Shown in pieces: positions 40,371 to 51,224 of a DNA stretch of 64,000 nt; the first letter of the stretch is position 1, and every line of letters begins with the position of its first letter. Under the pieces are notes generated by a model. That model did no database searches, was not told the origin of the DNA, and saw nothing but the letters and a program-made list of their open reading frames with translations. The stretch is taken from NCBI RefSeq assembly GCF_963678635.1, contig NC_087068.1:48317724-48381723 (forward strand), in the 5' to 3' direction. The translations under genes were made by a program, and so were the position numbers. This stretch comes from Symsagittifera roscoffensis (Eukaryota > Xenacoelomorpha > Acoela > Convolutidae).

Positions 40371-41034
40371 TATGGTCGGAAAAACTTTTGTCGTTTTGCA
40401 TAAGATCATTTTGTAAACTATTATCATTTTCGCAGTTGACCATGGAATCTAGATTATTGGCTAGGACGACGTTTAATTGATCAGTCGATTGATTACTGAA
40501 GTTTCTTTCTATAAGTGCATCAATTATTTGTTTTTCGTAATCAAGATTTGATGACATAGTTAACCAGTTAGTTTGTGATTGATTGAAGTCACCTGTTAGA
40601 ATGATCAGATTACATTGACTCTCCTTTGCCTTAAGCTGAATATTTTCTAATAAGGTTTTCAAATCCTTAATTTCCCATTGGTAGACACTTGGGTACGGAG
40701 CATTGTATATGCAACAAAGCAAAATTACGCTGTCTTTTTTAGTTTTAGTTTTGATGGTTATACAATCGGAATGTTCATTTTGTAATGAGATATGTTCGTG
40801 AAGAATGTCGTTTTTGATTGCAATTAGTACTCCACCATGTTTTGTTTTACGATCATCATTTGTCATTCGGTTTTTTCTATATACCTGATAGCTACTTAGG
40901 AAAAGGGCTGCTGATGGGATATCACAAGTTAACCAAGTTTCTGTTAAGCATAAAATGTCGTAATCGTGTGTATTTAGCGTATTTGAAAACTTTGTTCTAC
41001 TGTTTATATCTAAGCTTCGAGTCTTAAAAGTCAT
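40318..41034 (-). CDS. LINE AP-type endonuclease domain
   Basis: About 238 residues in one frame with the diagnostic endonuclease/exonuclease/phosphatase motifs: LCLTETWL (catalytic Glu), LTGDFN (catalytic Asp and Asn) and FSDHTPI (catalytic Asp-His). In an intact element this domain nicks target DNA and primes reverse transcription, and it is the N-terminal part of ORF2. Around 40370 the frame shifts and continues as the linker leading into the reverse transcriptase, so the ORF2 polyprotein is broken here. The start is ambiguous: the ORF begins within a few bases of the end of ORF1, a usual LINE arrangement. Confidence 0.88.
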   Translation of the reverse strand: MTFKTRSLDINSRTKFSNTLNTHDYDILCLTETWLTCDIPSAALFLSSYQVYRKNRMTNDDRKTKHGGVLIAIKNDILHEHISLQNEHSDCITIKTKTKKDSVILLCCIYNAPYPSVYQWEIKDLKTLLENIQLKAKESQCNLIILTGDFNQSQTNWLTMSSNLDYEKQIIDALIERNFSNQSTDQLNVVLANNLDSMVNCENDNSLQNDLMQNDKSFSDHTPILQLSTSKRRKRNLQ

Positions 41035-41052
41035 AATTGAGATTGTTGCTAG

Positions 41053-41973
41053 TCATTTTTCGGTTTCTGAGTCACTTGTCTCATCGCCGTAAGTGCTTTT
41101 TTCTAATGGTATCCATTTTTTGTTTTGCAATATCTCAATTATGAGATTTTTTACCCGAATATCTATCAATGTTAATTGATTTTCATCACTGTCGATTAAC
41201 TCTCTGCGTTTTTTCAGGCATTCGTTTTGCTTTTTGGTATCCGTACTATTTAGTTCAGAATTTACATAGACGGGTTTTTGATAGGGATGGTAATCTTTAA
41301 GCTTGTGTGCCGCCCTCAGTATAAGGTCTCGGCTGATTGGGTTTTCAGTATTTATCAGGAGTGTTCTTGGTTGTTGTTTACTTGCGTCATATTTACCGAG
41401 TCTTTGCGCTTTAGTAAGTTTTTTATCTTCGACGTTAAGATGTTCAAGAAGCTTTTCTACTTCGGCTAAATCAGCATGTAATCTATCATCAGCCGAGCTT
41501 GAGCTTGATTCTGGTATTCCTCGTATATATACTCCTAGCGAAAACTGATTTTCCAAGATTCACTGTTTCTAAGGATTGTTTGTATGTTTTGGTATCTTTT
41601 TTCAAGTTAATGACTTCCGATTGAACATTTGTAATGATGTTATTTGACTTTTCAATTTTATCATTTAGGGTTTTCATTTGTTCCTGAAGTTTTTTCATTT
41701 GATTATTTGTTTCGTTTTGAAACTTTTTCAGATTTTCGTCTATTTTGTTTCCAACTTTGATTCCAAGTTTGACAAAAAATCTTGTTTTTTCGGTTTGCAA
41801 CTATTGCAGATGTGGATAAGATTGTCTCTACGTTTTATGAGAACTTCTATAATATTCCTTTCAAACTCAGTACACTCTGTTGTTAAATGAAGTGTTTTAT
41901 TACAAATGCAACAAACGAGTTTGTTGTCATTTTTAACTTTCCTGTTGAACGTAGCGCAGTTATCACGCGTCAT
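41053..41973 (-). pseudogene. LINE ORF1 (zinc finger, coiled coil, RNA-binding-like), frameshifted
   Basis: ATG at 41973 begins MTRDNCATFNR. A PHD-like Cys/His cluster follows (VCCICNKTLHLTTEC...HICNSC), then a heptad-rich coiled coil (MKKLQEQMKTLNDKIEKSNN), then SLGVYIRGIPESSSSS and a basic/acidic C-terminal domain of ORF1p type. The frame changes near 41750 and 41555. ORF1 proteins of CR1/L2-like LINEs bind element RNA. The product ends ETSDSETEK, a few bases before the endonuclease ORF. Confidence 0.8.
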
Positions 41974-42059
41974 TTCGCTTGCTTGAGTTCGATTGGGGCA
42001 ATTGGATAGTTCGTTAGAATTGGGGTGGAGAACTTAAACTTAAATTGATTTAAACTTAG

Positions 42060-42165
42060 CCGGTGGCCCCTGAGGGGACCTTTGGAAAGTTTAAACCAGA
42101 GGAGACAACTAACAAATTCTACCTGTGAGCCCCTGAAGGGACCTTTGGTAGATTAAGTTAGTCTG
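42060..42165 (-). repeat. Duplicated palindromic CCCCTGAGGGGAC motif between LINE ORFs
   Basis: 'gtggcccctgaggggacctttggaaag' and 'tgagcccctgaagggacctttggtag' occur about 65 bases apart in the 247-bp gap between the esterase and ORF1. The core CCCCTGAGGGG is self-complementary. It could be a duplicated RNA stem-loop in the element's RNA; its role is unknown. Confidence 0.6.
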
Positions 42166-42220
42166 TAACGGACACGTAAAGATAAGGATAGAAAAAAGAA
42201 AGGATTGATGTATACTTGTG

Positions 42221-42871
42221 CTACCAGTTTCTGCAGGTGCACTGACAGTTGTTGGTAGGGCACTCTTGTTCAGTAAGGTGTCCGTTGTCGTTCAAATGCT
42301 TCGAGTACTTCTTATACAGAATTTTCCTCTTGATGAGATTTTTCAGGTTGTTCAGACCGTCTTCGTTTAGATGGTAGTGATCGTTCGTAAAATATCTGTT
42401 ACCCGTAATAAAATTCGCAACGTTTCTGAATTTCCACTTGACCTCGACCTTCTTGTTAGATTTCTTTTCGGCTTTGGCGAGAAGTAAATCGTTTCCAGAT
42501 TTTGATCTCGTTTTGTTTTCGTCACGCTCCGGTACACCGATGACGAATACGTTGGAAGCTCGTTCAGAAAGGAAATTTGCTAAGTCAACAATGTCGTCGG
42601 CTACTTGGGTAGCTGGGGTTAAAGTCGGTCGGGTGTAATTATACAGATCGTTTCCTTCGACAAAAAGAATGACGAGGTCGAACAGATTATGAGGAGGCAG
42701 ATAATTGTAAAAGTGTCTTACACTGGCACCGGGTAGTGACAAGACGTTCAAGTTTCCTGCTCGAAGATGTCTGGCCTGGGAATCACCATATAGGAGTTGT
42801 CTGGTTGGAGAAGTCTTGAAGATATGGTATCTGGATCGTTTGCTATTTTGTGTTCTACTTGCAAAAGACAT
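42221..42871 (-). CDS. SGNH-hydrolase-like esterase ORF at the LINE 5' end
   Basis: 216 residues from ATG 42871. SGNH signatures are visible: block I LLYGDSQARHL (catalytic Ser), a Gly-containing region LPGASVRHFYNYLP, block III VEGNDLY (Gly/Asn oxyanion residues) and block V DHYHLNEDGLNNL (Asp-x-x-His). The C-terminus is Cys-rich (ECPTNNCQCTCRNW). Esterase domains are known inside ORF1 of some CR1/L2-type LINEs; here it is a separate, intact ORF 247 bases upstream of ORF1 on the same strand. I infer that it belongs to the element, but an independent host gene is possible. It is the only long open frame of the element apart from the endonuclease. Confidence 0.75.
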   Translation of the reverse strand: MSFASRTQNSKRSRYHIFKTSPTRQLLYGDSQARHLRAGNLNVLSLPGASVRHFYNYLPPHNLFDLVILFVEGNDLYNYTRPTLTPATQVADDIVDLANFLSERASNVFVIGVPERDENKTRSKSGNDLLLAKAEKKSNKKVEVKWKFRNVANFITGNRYFTNDHYHLNEDGLNNLKNLIKRKILYKKYSKHLNDNGHLTEQECPTNNCQCTCRNW

Positions 42872-42984
42872 TCAGAATCTTGTCTCTAAAATCCCTCCAT
42901 TGAGGGCTTTCCACACAAAGTTACAGTCATTTAACATGAAAAACATTATTTCATACTATTTAAAACACTAAAACCAAGTCGTAG

Positions 42985-43390
42985 TTCCATTAGAGGTATG
43001 GGTTTCCTGTCGAATCCCCTGAGTAGGTATTTAACAACAACACCATTTACTTGAACTTAGTCATCGAGCCACAAGTTTTGTCCTCCTACCCTAAACCATT
43101 TGAATTTTTTATTGTTTTAAATGAGTTTTCGATGAAATTTCATCTGCATCTTTCACAAAGGAAATTTTACACGTTTTAGCTATATCGTAATTTGCAATTT
43201 TTATGAAATTTTTCAATTTTCCAGCTTATGAATGCGTAGTCAATTGAAAGTCCGGATTGTAAGCATATCGTAATGAAGAGGAAGGCAGCGCAGTGTAGCT
43301 TACGGTTAAAGTTGGATACATCCATTTATACATTGAGTAACGGGCGCTGATCGTTTCAGCGTTTATTTCACCTTTTGAAATTAGTAGTCA
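42985..43390 (+). repeat. Dispersed repeat, copy 2 (partner of 18115-18620)
   Basis: The same blocks in the same order as copy 1, from 'tagttccattagaggtatgggtttcctgtcgaatcccc' to 'tacatccatttatacattgag...gaaattagtag'. Here it passes directly into the ATCC satellite, whereas copy 1 has about 700 bases of array units between. A short third fragment (TAGCTCCATTCGAATTATGG) is at 43825. Confidence 0.75.
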
Positions 43391-43775
43391 GTCATCCAAT
43401 CCAACCGTTAGTCATCGGTTTAGCTATCCATTCATCTAGATATCCATCGGTCCCGCATCCATCCATTAAGTCATGCATCCATCCATCAAGGCATGCATAG
43501 ATCTAACAATCCATGCGTCCCAACAGTCATCCATCATCGACCTAGCCATCCATCCAACTAGTCATTTATCCATCCAATAAGCCATCCATCCATTCAGCTC
43601 TCCCTCCATCCTGCTATTCTCCATATAGCCAGCCATCAATCGATTTATCCAGCCATCAATCGATTTATCCAGCCATTAATCTATCTAGCTTTTCGAACAA
43701 CCGTTAATCCATCCATCTAGACAGTCATGCATGCTTACATCAATGCATCCTGCCTTCATTCCATCCATTCATCGA
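43390..43775 (+). repeat. ATCC/AGCC-rich satellite, tract 2
   Basis: CATCCATCC and CAGCCATC words as at 19320-20205, including longer phrases in common (AGCTATCCATTCATCTAGAT and 'atccatcggtccc'). The shared phrases show the tracts have a common origin. An 'agccatcaatcgatttatcc' tandem duplication is at about 43632-43675. Confidence 0.88.
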
Positions 43776-43934
43776 AGATCAAAGTTTTTGTTTTAAACTT
43801 CTTTGAGAAAGTATGTATAAACCATAGCTCCATTCGAATTATGGGTTCTCTATCAAATCCCTTTAAAAGGTCTTTTACAATGCTATTCAAGCAAACCCTG
43901 CACTCTCCACTTCGATTTTTGGCGCTCAATGCCC

Positions 43935-44165
43935 GAGATACATACATACAATACATACATACATACATACATACATACATACATGCATCATACAGACATA
44001 CATACATACATACATACAGACACACATACATACATACATACATACATACATACATACATACACACATGTATACATACATACATAAATACATACTTACATG
44101 CATGCATGCATGCATACATACATACTTACATACATGCATGAATACATAAATACATACAAAATACG
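43935..44165 (+). repeat. (CATA)n microsatellite
   Basis: TACATACATACA repeats with occasional CATG and CAGA variants, over about 230 bases. Open frames here on both strands (His-Thr-Tyr-Ile or Met-Tyr-Val-Cys) are artefacts. Confidence 0.97.
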
Positions 44166-44169
44166 TACG

Positions 44170-45180
44170 AAATAAATAAATATCTACATACATTAGTAAA
44201 AACATTCACTCACAGCGTCTTTTCAACGGGCAGGTCTAATTTCTCCCGTTTGTCAGTTTTCACGGATATTTGTGTTACCATCTCGTTTTTTTTCGAACTT
44301 TGGAAAAGTTTGGTGCCGGCGCTCTTAGCAGTTAGTTTTGCCCTAGTTCATTTTCCCAAAGTATCCATTGATAGTGCCGTCGGTCCTAAACCATTTGGTC
44401 TAAATCCTAATGGATCAAACCGGTGTTATTCTGCCCAGCTGTCAAAAATTAATCATTATTGGTGTCTGAACTTGCCATATTCTGGTCACGACGGTCTGCA
44501 CATGAAGTCACGAATTCGACCCGGCTTGTTCTTGATAAAAAAGCCATAGAGTTCAATTTGATATTGTATTTCAATTTGTTTTTATTGTTGTGCTGCTCTG
44601 GATACGTATCTACATACTTATTCAAACTGGCATTATGTCTTTAAAAATTTTAAGCCGAAAGTTGAAAAAACTTGAACGTGCCTCAATTGAACATTTTTTC
44701 AGTCGAACAATTCAAGCTCGATCGAACTTGAGTCTGGTCAAAAAATTTTTTCCATCTAGTGACTCGAATCATGGATAGTTTCGGTCGAATGCGTCGAACC
44801 ATAGTTTTTTTTGGGTCGAGTCGTTCTGGTTACAATTCGAACAGTGGACCCGGGCAATTGTCGTTTATAGTAAATCTTCAATGGGTAAATTAGGGGGGCT
44901 AGGAAATTAGACGTCAACCATTTTATACGATCCAAAAAAAAACTCATTTTAGACGATGAATAGCTTAAATTACATGAGTTTCAGGAGAGAGTAGGTTTTT
45001 TTATGTTGCTGAAATTGCTCAGTGCCAAAATTAATATTAAATCATTCCCGCTTTTGATAATTCGATCAATGTTATTTATAATCCTTCAGTCAATGCCTGC
45101 TCTAGTCATCCTGAATTGATGTTTTATTTGTTCCGCTAATTTATGCTTTTTAAGTTCTGTATTCGATTTAGTGCGTTTTT
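44170..45180. other. Intergenic, no gene recognised
   Basis: AT-rich. An open frame of 99 codons (44250-44549) has no recognised domain, and a tRNA-B-box-like GAATTCGACCC lies near 44512. Nothing firmer can be supported. Confidence 0.35.
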
Positions 45181-45184
45181 GAAT

Positions 45185-46310
45185 ACATTTTCCTTTTCAA
45201 TTGAATGAATTTAAGTTATTTATTTGTTTTTTTTTAAATTTCAGTGCGCTCTTTTTAAATTTACGTGTTCAGGTATCAGGTAAGATATACCAGCTAACAT
45301 GGACAATTGAGTAAAACAAGTGACCTTAGCGCGGTGGGACAGCGTGCGAATCCAGTCCGGATTTTTCATGTTGAACTTGAAGGAAGGAAAGATATAGTTT
45401 CTCTTTCTTGAAATTTGAACTTCATTTTGAACTCGTCGGTTTCTGAAAACTGATCGGTTGACAAAGAGCTGAAAGATAATTTGGGTCATATATGAGCTTG
45501 TTCCAATCTAGCAACGTATAATTAATAAATACTTGAACTTTAATTGGTAACCGTAAAAGATAATAATAAAGTCCTGCAAAGACAGCAAATATGCTACTTT
45601 TCCAAACACGTAGTGGGTAGAGAATGATCAGATGATTTTTAGCTCTTTCCTTACCTCACTTAACTCCTCGACTCACCAAAATGGCATCATTTAAATGGTT
45701 TAACGAGTGGTTTCAAATCTGAGACCAAATATGTTTGTAATGGCCCAATTAGTCGACATGCCGGGTCTTTTGCTCTAAACAAATAGTTAACTATCAACGG
45801 CCCAAAAGCCAGCACAATCGAATGATTTCCGATTTGCAAAATTTTGTCATCGATCATCGCGATCCATATTCCATCTTCTTTTTTTATTTAAGAAAAGTCA
45901 GAATGTGATATGGACGCAATTTTTTAAAACTTTATCAAGCTTAAAATTTGAGAATGCTTGGATGAAAATGTTTAACAGTTCTATACTACTTTTAGGTAAG
46001 CTGAGCGCTAAAAAAATCTTTCATGTTTCTCAACCTGGATTGTTCTAAAAGATCCTAAGAAGTCATTTCTTCAGATAAGATCCATGTACTCGATTCAACT
46101 TCAAGGCAAGAAATTAGCAGCATTAATTCTGAAATTATCTGAGTTATTAAGTTGATTCTGATAAAAAAAATTAGAGGCGAACAGATAATAACGGTTGAAA
46201 ATGCTTAAGATTTTGAAGTTTACGAAACTGACGAGGTGAGAAATTTTTTTGTATTGTGTTGATGTCAAATCAGAAAGAAAATTATTGAATTTTTGCTGTT
46301 TTTCCAATTG
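45185..46310 (+). repeat. Diverged direct duplication, unit 1
   Basis: Shares with 46490-47700, in order: 'ttccttttcaattgaatgaattta', 'tcggttgacaaagagctgaaa', 'gagcttgttccaatctagcaacgtataatta', 'tgctacttttccaaacacgtagtgggtagagaa', 'aaagccagcacaatcgaatgatttccgat' and 'tgcttaagattttgaagtttacgaaactg'. The offset is about 1304 bases at the start and 1394-1403 further on, so the right unit has gained about 100 bases. A tRNA-like CGCGGTGGGACAGCGTGCGA is near 45330. Confidence 0.85.
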
Positions 46311-46489
46311 GTAGAACTGGAAAAGCCACTTTGACTTGAAAAGATTTCCCTAGAGATAACTTGGGACAGCTCTAGTTATAATTAATGAAACTTTTGCAAT
46401 TCATTCGTGTATAATTCGCAGCTCTCTTATTTGGACTTTTTGGCATTGAAAAAAGTTTTCATAGACTGAGTCTGTGGAAGTTTTTTATT

Positions 46490-47700
46490 CTATTTCCTTT
46501 TCAATTGAGTGAATTTAGGTTATATATGTGTTTCTTTTTGGATATTTCTGTTATACGGCCCAAAAATATTATTTTTTGGTTATTTTGTAAATTGCATGGT
46601 AATTTTCGAATCTGATTGGTTGAAACCATAAAGGTAAAAAGAACTCATTAAAAACAAGCTCAATTTACAGGAAACACCGTGTAACAGAAAAGACCCCTTT
46701 TTTACTTCATTGCGTACTATTCAATTTAACTTAATCAGATATCAAATAAGTCTAACCGGCTCACATGGACAAGTGAAAAAAAAACCAGTGAAGTTAGGAG
46801 ATCGCGCGAATCCCGCCTGATTTTTTCATTTTTAACATTCGGTTTCTGAAAAATGCTCGGTTGACAAAGGGCTGAAATGCAATTTGGGTAATCTTTGAGC
46901 TTGTTCCAGTCCAGCAACGTATAATTAACAAACACTGAAATTTTCTCTTGCTAGCTTTAAAAAATAATAAAGATAGTCTTGCAAAGACAGCAAAAATGCT
47001 ACTTTTCCAATCACGTAGTGGGTAGAGAAAGATCAGATGTTTTTTGCCTCTTTTTCCTTACCTCGGCACCTCACATTGCATCATCATTTTAATGGTTTAA
47101 CGAGTGGTTTCCAATATGAGACTGAATTTGTTTGTAATAATCTAATTAGTCGACATGCCGGGTTTTTTGTTCTACACAAATAATACACCGTAAACGACCC
47201 AAAAGCCAGCACAATCGAATTGTTTCCGATGTTCAAAATTTTATCATCTTTCATCGATTATGGCGATCCATATTACATCTTTTTTTTTAATTGCATCCAT
47301 ATTACATCGTTAAAGAATGTGCTACGGACGTTATTTCTCATATTTCTATCAAGCAGAAAGTTTCAGAATGCTTGGATGAAAATGTTCAACAATGCTATAC
47401 TCTTTTTTAGCTAAGCTGATCGCAAAAATTTTTCATATTTCTTGAATCTGGAATATTTAATGTCATATCATCAGGTAAAATCCATGTACTCGGTTCACTT
47501 TCAAGGCAAAACATTAGCAGCATTCGTTCTGAAAGTATCTTCAAGTTGAGTTTGATAAAAAAAATAAAGAGGATAACAGAATATAACGGTTGAAAAATGC
47601 TTAAGATTTTCAAGTTTACGAAACTGCCTAGCTGGGAAAATACTTTTATCCTGCTGATGTCAAATCAGCAAAATGTTGAATTTCAGTTTTTTCGGACATG
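46490..47700 (+). repeat. Diverged direct duplication, unit 2
   Basis: Partner of 45185-46310 at roughly 80-85% identity by eye, with about 100 extra bases near its start. No coding frame is conserved between the two units, so this looks like a duplicated or independently inserted mobile element rather than a gene duplication. Confidence 0.85.
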
Positions 47701-49240
47701 TTAGGTAACTCTGGAATAAAATTTAATTCGAGCACTTGATAACAATACTTGATATTGATTTTTTTCACTCGCGAGCAAATCAATAGCAAGGCTGCCGTAA
47801 TATGGAAATCGTCCGTAAATTAGTGAAGTCTACCGTAAAATAATAGAATTGATTAGAACATCGATTCCTTGATGCTATAAAACGGTTTTTTACTTTTTTT
47901 TTAAATTCAAAAATTGTAAATTTAACTTAAAATCAAAATAAATTGGTTTCGAATGGTGCAAGGAAAAGTTTTTCGTTGCTTGTTCACAGTTGTCATCCTG
48001 TGTTTTTATCTTCAAACATCTCATATTCTTCGAAATAATATGCAAATGCTGTCGAAATTCTTTACTCGGTTTTAAATTAAGTTTTTTACTCGTGTTTTAA
48101 ATTAAGTTAGTAAAGGATTGACATTTTGTGCAATTTCGAAAGAATTATGGTTTCCTTTTTTTTAGAATTGAGAGAAATACCACGCATTAGGGAAGCTTCA
48201 GAATCTCTCAATTGTTTTGTTTTCTAAAAAATCCTCGTATATCAATCAATGTCTTCTTACAAGGTCCTATACCGATTGCAATCGTGTGAACTTACTGCGC
48301 TCACACAGACTTTTGATTTTTCATCTAGTCACAGCCAAAAGTATGACTCAATAAACACAGATCTGCAGAACAAACAAAAAGTATATATTCAAATTTAATT
48401 GGACGGTCTCCCCAGCTGTTTTCGTGGATACTTCCAGGAAATGTGTCTTTTTGGAGATCTTTGATGATATTGGCGTGAAGTTTTTTCATGTTATCTCATC
48501 CGCAAATTGGATGTCATCTGTATTCAGCGGTTGCTAATTTTTCTGGATTTGAACTCAATTCTTTCTTAAAATTTGAATTAAGGTTTTCGGTTTATCGTCA
48601 AGAAATGATTTGAAGATTAAGACCTAAAAAACTGTCATTTCTACATTTCTGGATGATTTCCTGAATTGATGTAAGCAAAACTTATCGGTGGGCGAAAATT
48701 CTTTGTAATTTTGTTTTTTTTTTTTGAAAAAATTACTGCATCACTGCCGTCAAACCGAGTGCTTTTTTGAAGTTTTGGTATATTCAGCAAGCAGCTCTGG
48801 CCTTAGAATATCATCTACCAACTCTAAGATCTAAAAAATTGTCATTTCTACATTTCTCAATGATTTCCTGAATTGATGTAAGCATTGATTCTCAAGCTCT
48901 AATGTGATTCTAAAATCATCCAAAAAATTAGCTAAAACCTATTTAATACGTGTTTTCAACCTGACATTTTACAGCGCTTTAAAAATGAACAAAAATTCTC
49001 TGGTACCGTAAAATGTTGCTCATAATTTTGTTCTACTGTTTGTCTTTTAGTGTTTGCCGCAGACAACTTGTGAGTACAAATTGATCTGCACTACGTCAAC
49101 TTACTCATAAGAAACTCTGTCTCAAACATTTGATCGAATCCAAATTGAATTTTTTCGCAATTAATTTTTTTTGTAATCAAAATTTTGTAATCTGGAACTG
49201 ACTTTTTTTCACCTAAACAGTTTTTCTTACATCGGAAGTT
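47700..49240. other. Intergenic; one short internal direct repeat
   Basis: AT-rich. 'tgtcatttctacatttctggatgatttcctgaattgatgtaagca' at about 48633 recurs at about 48850 with few changes (about 217 bases apart). No coding region was recognised. Confidence 0.4.
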
Positions 49241-49249
49241 GAAATTGAA

Positions 49250-49960
49250 GATACAAATTACCAGTGAACCGTAACAGATTCGAGACTGCTTATCACCTGG
49301 CCTAGATGTAACGCGTTTGGTCTCTGTAGGCTAAGGTCTGGGGATTGAGTCCCGCCAGGAACTTGGTTTTTTTAGTAAGTATGAAATTATTAAAATTTTT
49401 CCGGGAAAAAATATGCATTGTCGAAGTTTGCTTATCTGCTTAAATTTTGTCGGCTTAGTTGACACATGTATAAATGTTGAGTGGTGAGCAATTTTTGTGC
49501 CTGCAAGTGTTTTTGATGCATTCCAGTAAATTATAAAATTAATAGCCCTGACTTCATTTCGGCTGATGATTTATCGGTTTAGTTGCCTTGATTTGTGTTG
49601 CTTCAAGGGCTAAAATTGATTGATAAAAAATGATCTTGTTTGTCTCACAAAAGTTCAAAGATCTAAAACTTATTTGCTCAAAACATTTTTATGTCAACAA
49701 TTTTCTATGGCATTCTTTCACTTTCCGCTCAATAAGCTGCTGTTTTTTGGTCAATAATCGCATTACCTGCTTATTGGCGTCTCCCTAAAAAATTTATTGA
49801 CTAAATTAAAGTTTTAGTTGCGTTTCTTGACTTCTTCATTTTTCTTTTACAAGGTAATTTTTTTTCCGATTTTTTTGTCTTATTTTCTGACGCTAGCTTG
49901 CAGTGCTGTGATTACGTTGTATCCCGAGTGATACGAAGCTCCGCTTTGCTTTTGTGTCAG
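49250..49960 (+). repeat. tRNA-like head to hairpin tail: dispersed repeat, copy H
   Basis: A tRNA-like head at about 49297-49366 (CTGGCCTAGATG...GGGATTGAGTCCC...CCAGG) is followed by GTCGGCTTAGTTGACACAT, a T-rich body with TCGGTTTAGTTGCC, 'gctagcttgcagtgct', and the hairpin tail GATACGAAGCTCCGCTTTGC (49930-49949). It is the most complete example of a single element of this type in the window, about 0.66 kb long. Confidence 0.6.
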
Positions 49961-50099
49961 CTTTACTGCGTTTATCCTTCCATTTTTTTCAGCCTTTTCA
50001 AAAAAAATTTTGCTGAAAAATAATTGAAAATATGCAGTGAAAAATTTGAATAATGGGACAGAAAAACTGGAAAAGAAATACCAGTAGAGATTTTTTACA

Positions 50100-50170
50100 T
50101 ATAGGTTCATTCGGGTTGCCGTGAGTATAGCGCTTGATTCTCGACATCGAAACAAGGTAAGTCCGAATTT
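50100..50170 (+). repeat. tRNA-like stretch, degenerate
   Basis: 'gggttgccgtgagtatagcgcttgattctcgacatcgaaac...ggtaagtccgaatttcagg' resembles a tRNA (A-box-like TGCCGTGAGTATAGCG) but the B box is poor. It is likely the head of the next dispersed repeat. Confidence 0.3.
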
Positions 50171-51224
50171 CAGGCTGATCGTATTAACCAACCAACTAAC
50201 GGACAACTCAAGGACATCAAAAATCATTTTTAAAAAGATAAATGAAGAAATAGTTTTTAAAATCTGTTGAAATAATTTGAACCCAAATTTTATTGCAATT
50301 GTTTTTTTCCTGCTCAATCAAAAATCTGTCATAGCTGCAACCTTTTTAATTATACTTTCTAACAACCATTATAACAATCAAATTCTGAATCTGTGGACAT
50401 TCGTATTTATTGAAAAAAAATTTTATGCTGCTGTTCGGCAAAATTATACCTATTTCAATCAATCAGCGACAAAATTCAATTTTTGATGAATTCAGTTGTT
50501 CAAACATTTTATCGAGCTTTTAAATTTGTACTTTTCTTGCTCAGTTTGACTCCGTTTAGTTGTTTTGTACGCCGTTCAGACTAAAAAGCGGATTTGATTT
50601 CGAATGGAGAACACAGTTTACAGTTTTTTCAACCAAAATTAAAAATTAGTTTTGAACAAAAATCTTTCAAACGAATGCATTTTATAAAACGTTACTGCTT
50701 TACAAACCAAAATTTAAACATTCTTTTAATAAAAATGATTTGCATCAAATAGTTTCTTAAATATGATTATGCAAAGTATCCTTAATTAGTGGTTCAGATG
50801 TTTCTTGCGATTTTTATCATTCTGAAATTTTCGTTCTGGAGAAAACAGCTTAAAAAATTTTCTGCCTATAGAAAGCAACCATGTGCATTTGGATTTTGCA
50901 TACACTTGTGCATGTTATCTTGACTGCTTCATTAATTACTTTTTCAAATTTTTGCTTTACAGTTGTCTAGAACCCGTTTTAGAACAACAAAATATCCGTG
51001 AAAGATTGGTATTAGTAGAGCAGTGTCTGTCATTGCTTAACCACATTTCCCCAAATGGTTTTCTTGTGGTCGCAAATAACCGGAGCAAGACAAATTTTTA
51101 GAACGTATTGGTCTCCATCTCCCAACTCTTCACGCTTGCGATAAGCAAGCGTTATCAAAGTGGAATATAGACTTTTTTGTTTAACAAAATCACTTGAATC
51201 ACTAGACTTCATTCTGTTTGTGTG

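Larger units (their letters stand above)
38019..42890 (-). mobile_element. Decayed APE-type non-LTR retrotransposon (CR1/L2/Jockey-like), whole element
   Basis: Read on the minus strand the order is: SGNH esterase ORF (42871-42221), ORF1 with zinc finger, coiled coil and a basic RNA-binding-like C-terminus (41973-41053), AP-type endonuclease (41034 onward), reverse transcriptase, a short C-terminal domain, then an (ATT)n tail at 38034-38019. This order is standard for CR1/L2/Jockey-type LINEs, except for the esterase being a separate upstream ORF. Several frameshifts and a 135-bp tandem duplication make this copy defective. No clear target-site duplication was found, and the 5' boundary is approximate. 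Confidence 0.85.

Noticed and set aside
38257-42871. Functional LINE
   Set aside because: At least five frame disruptions across ORF1 and ORF2, including the 14-bp insertion with a stop in the RT.
43727-44205. Open frames of 140 and 149 codons on both strands
   Set aside because: Artefact of the (CATA)n microsatellite.
49880-50317. 145-codon minus-strand frame as a gene
   Set aside because: It covers the hairpin tail of a dispersed repeat and a tRNA-like stretch; composition is that of repeats and no domain is seen.
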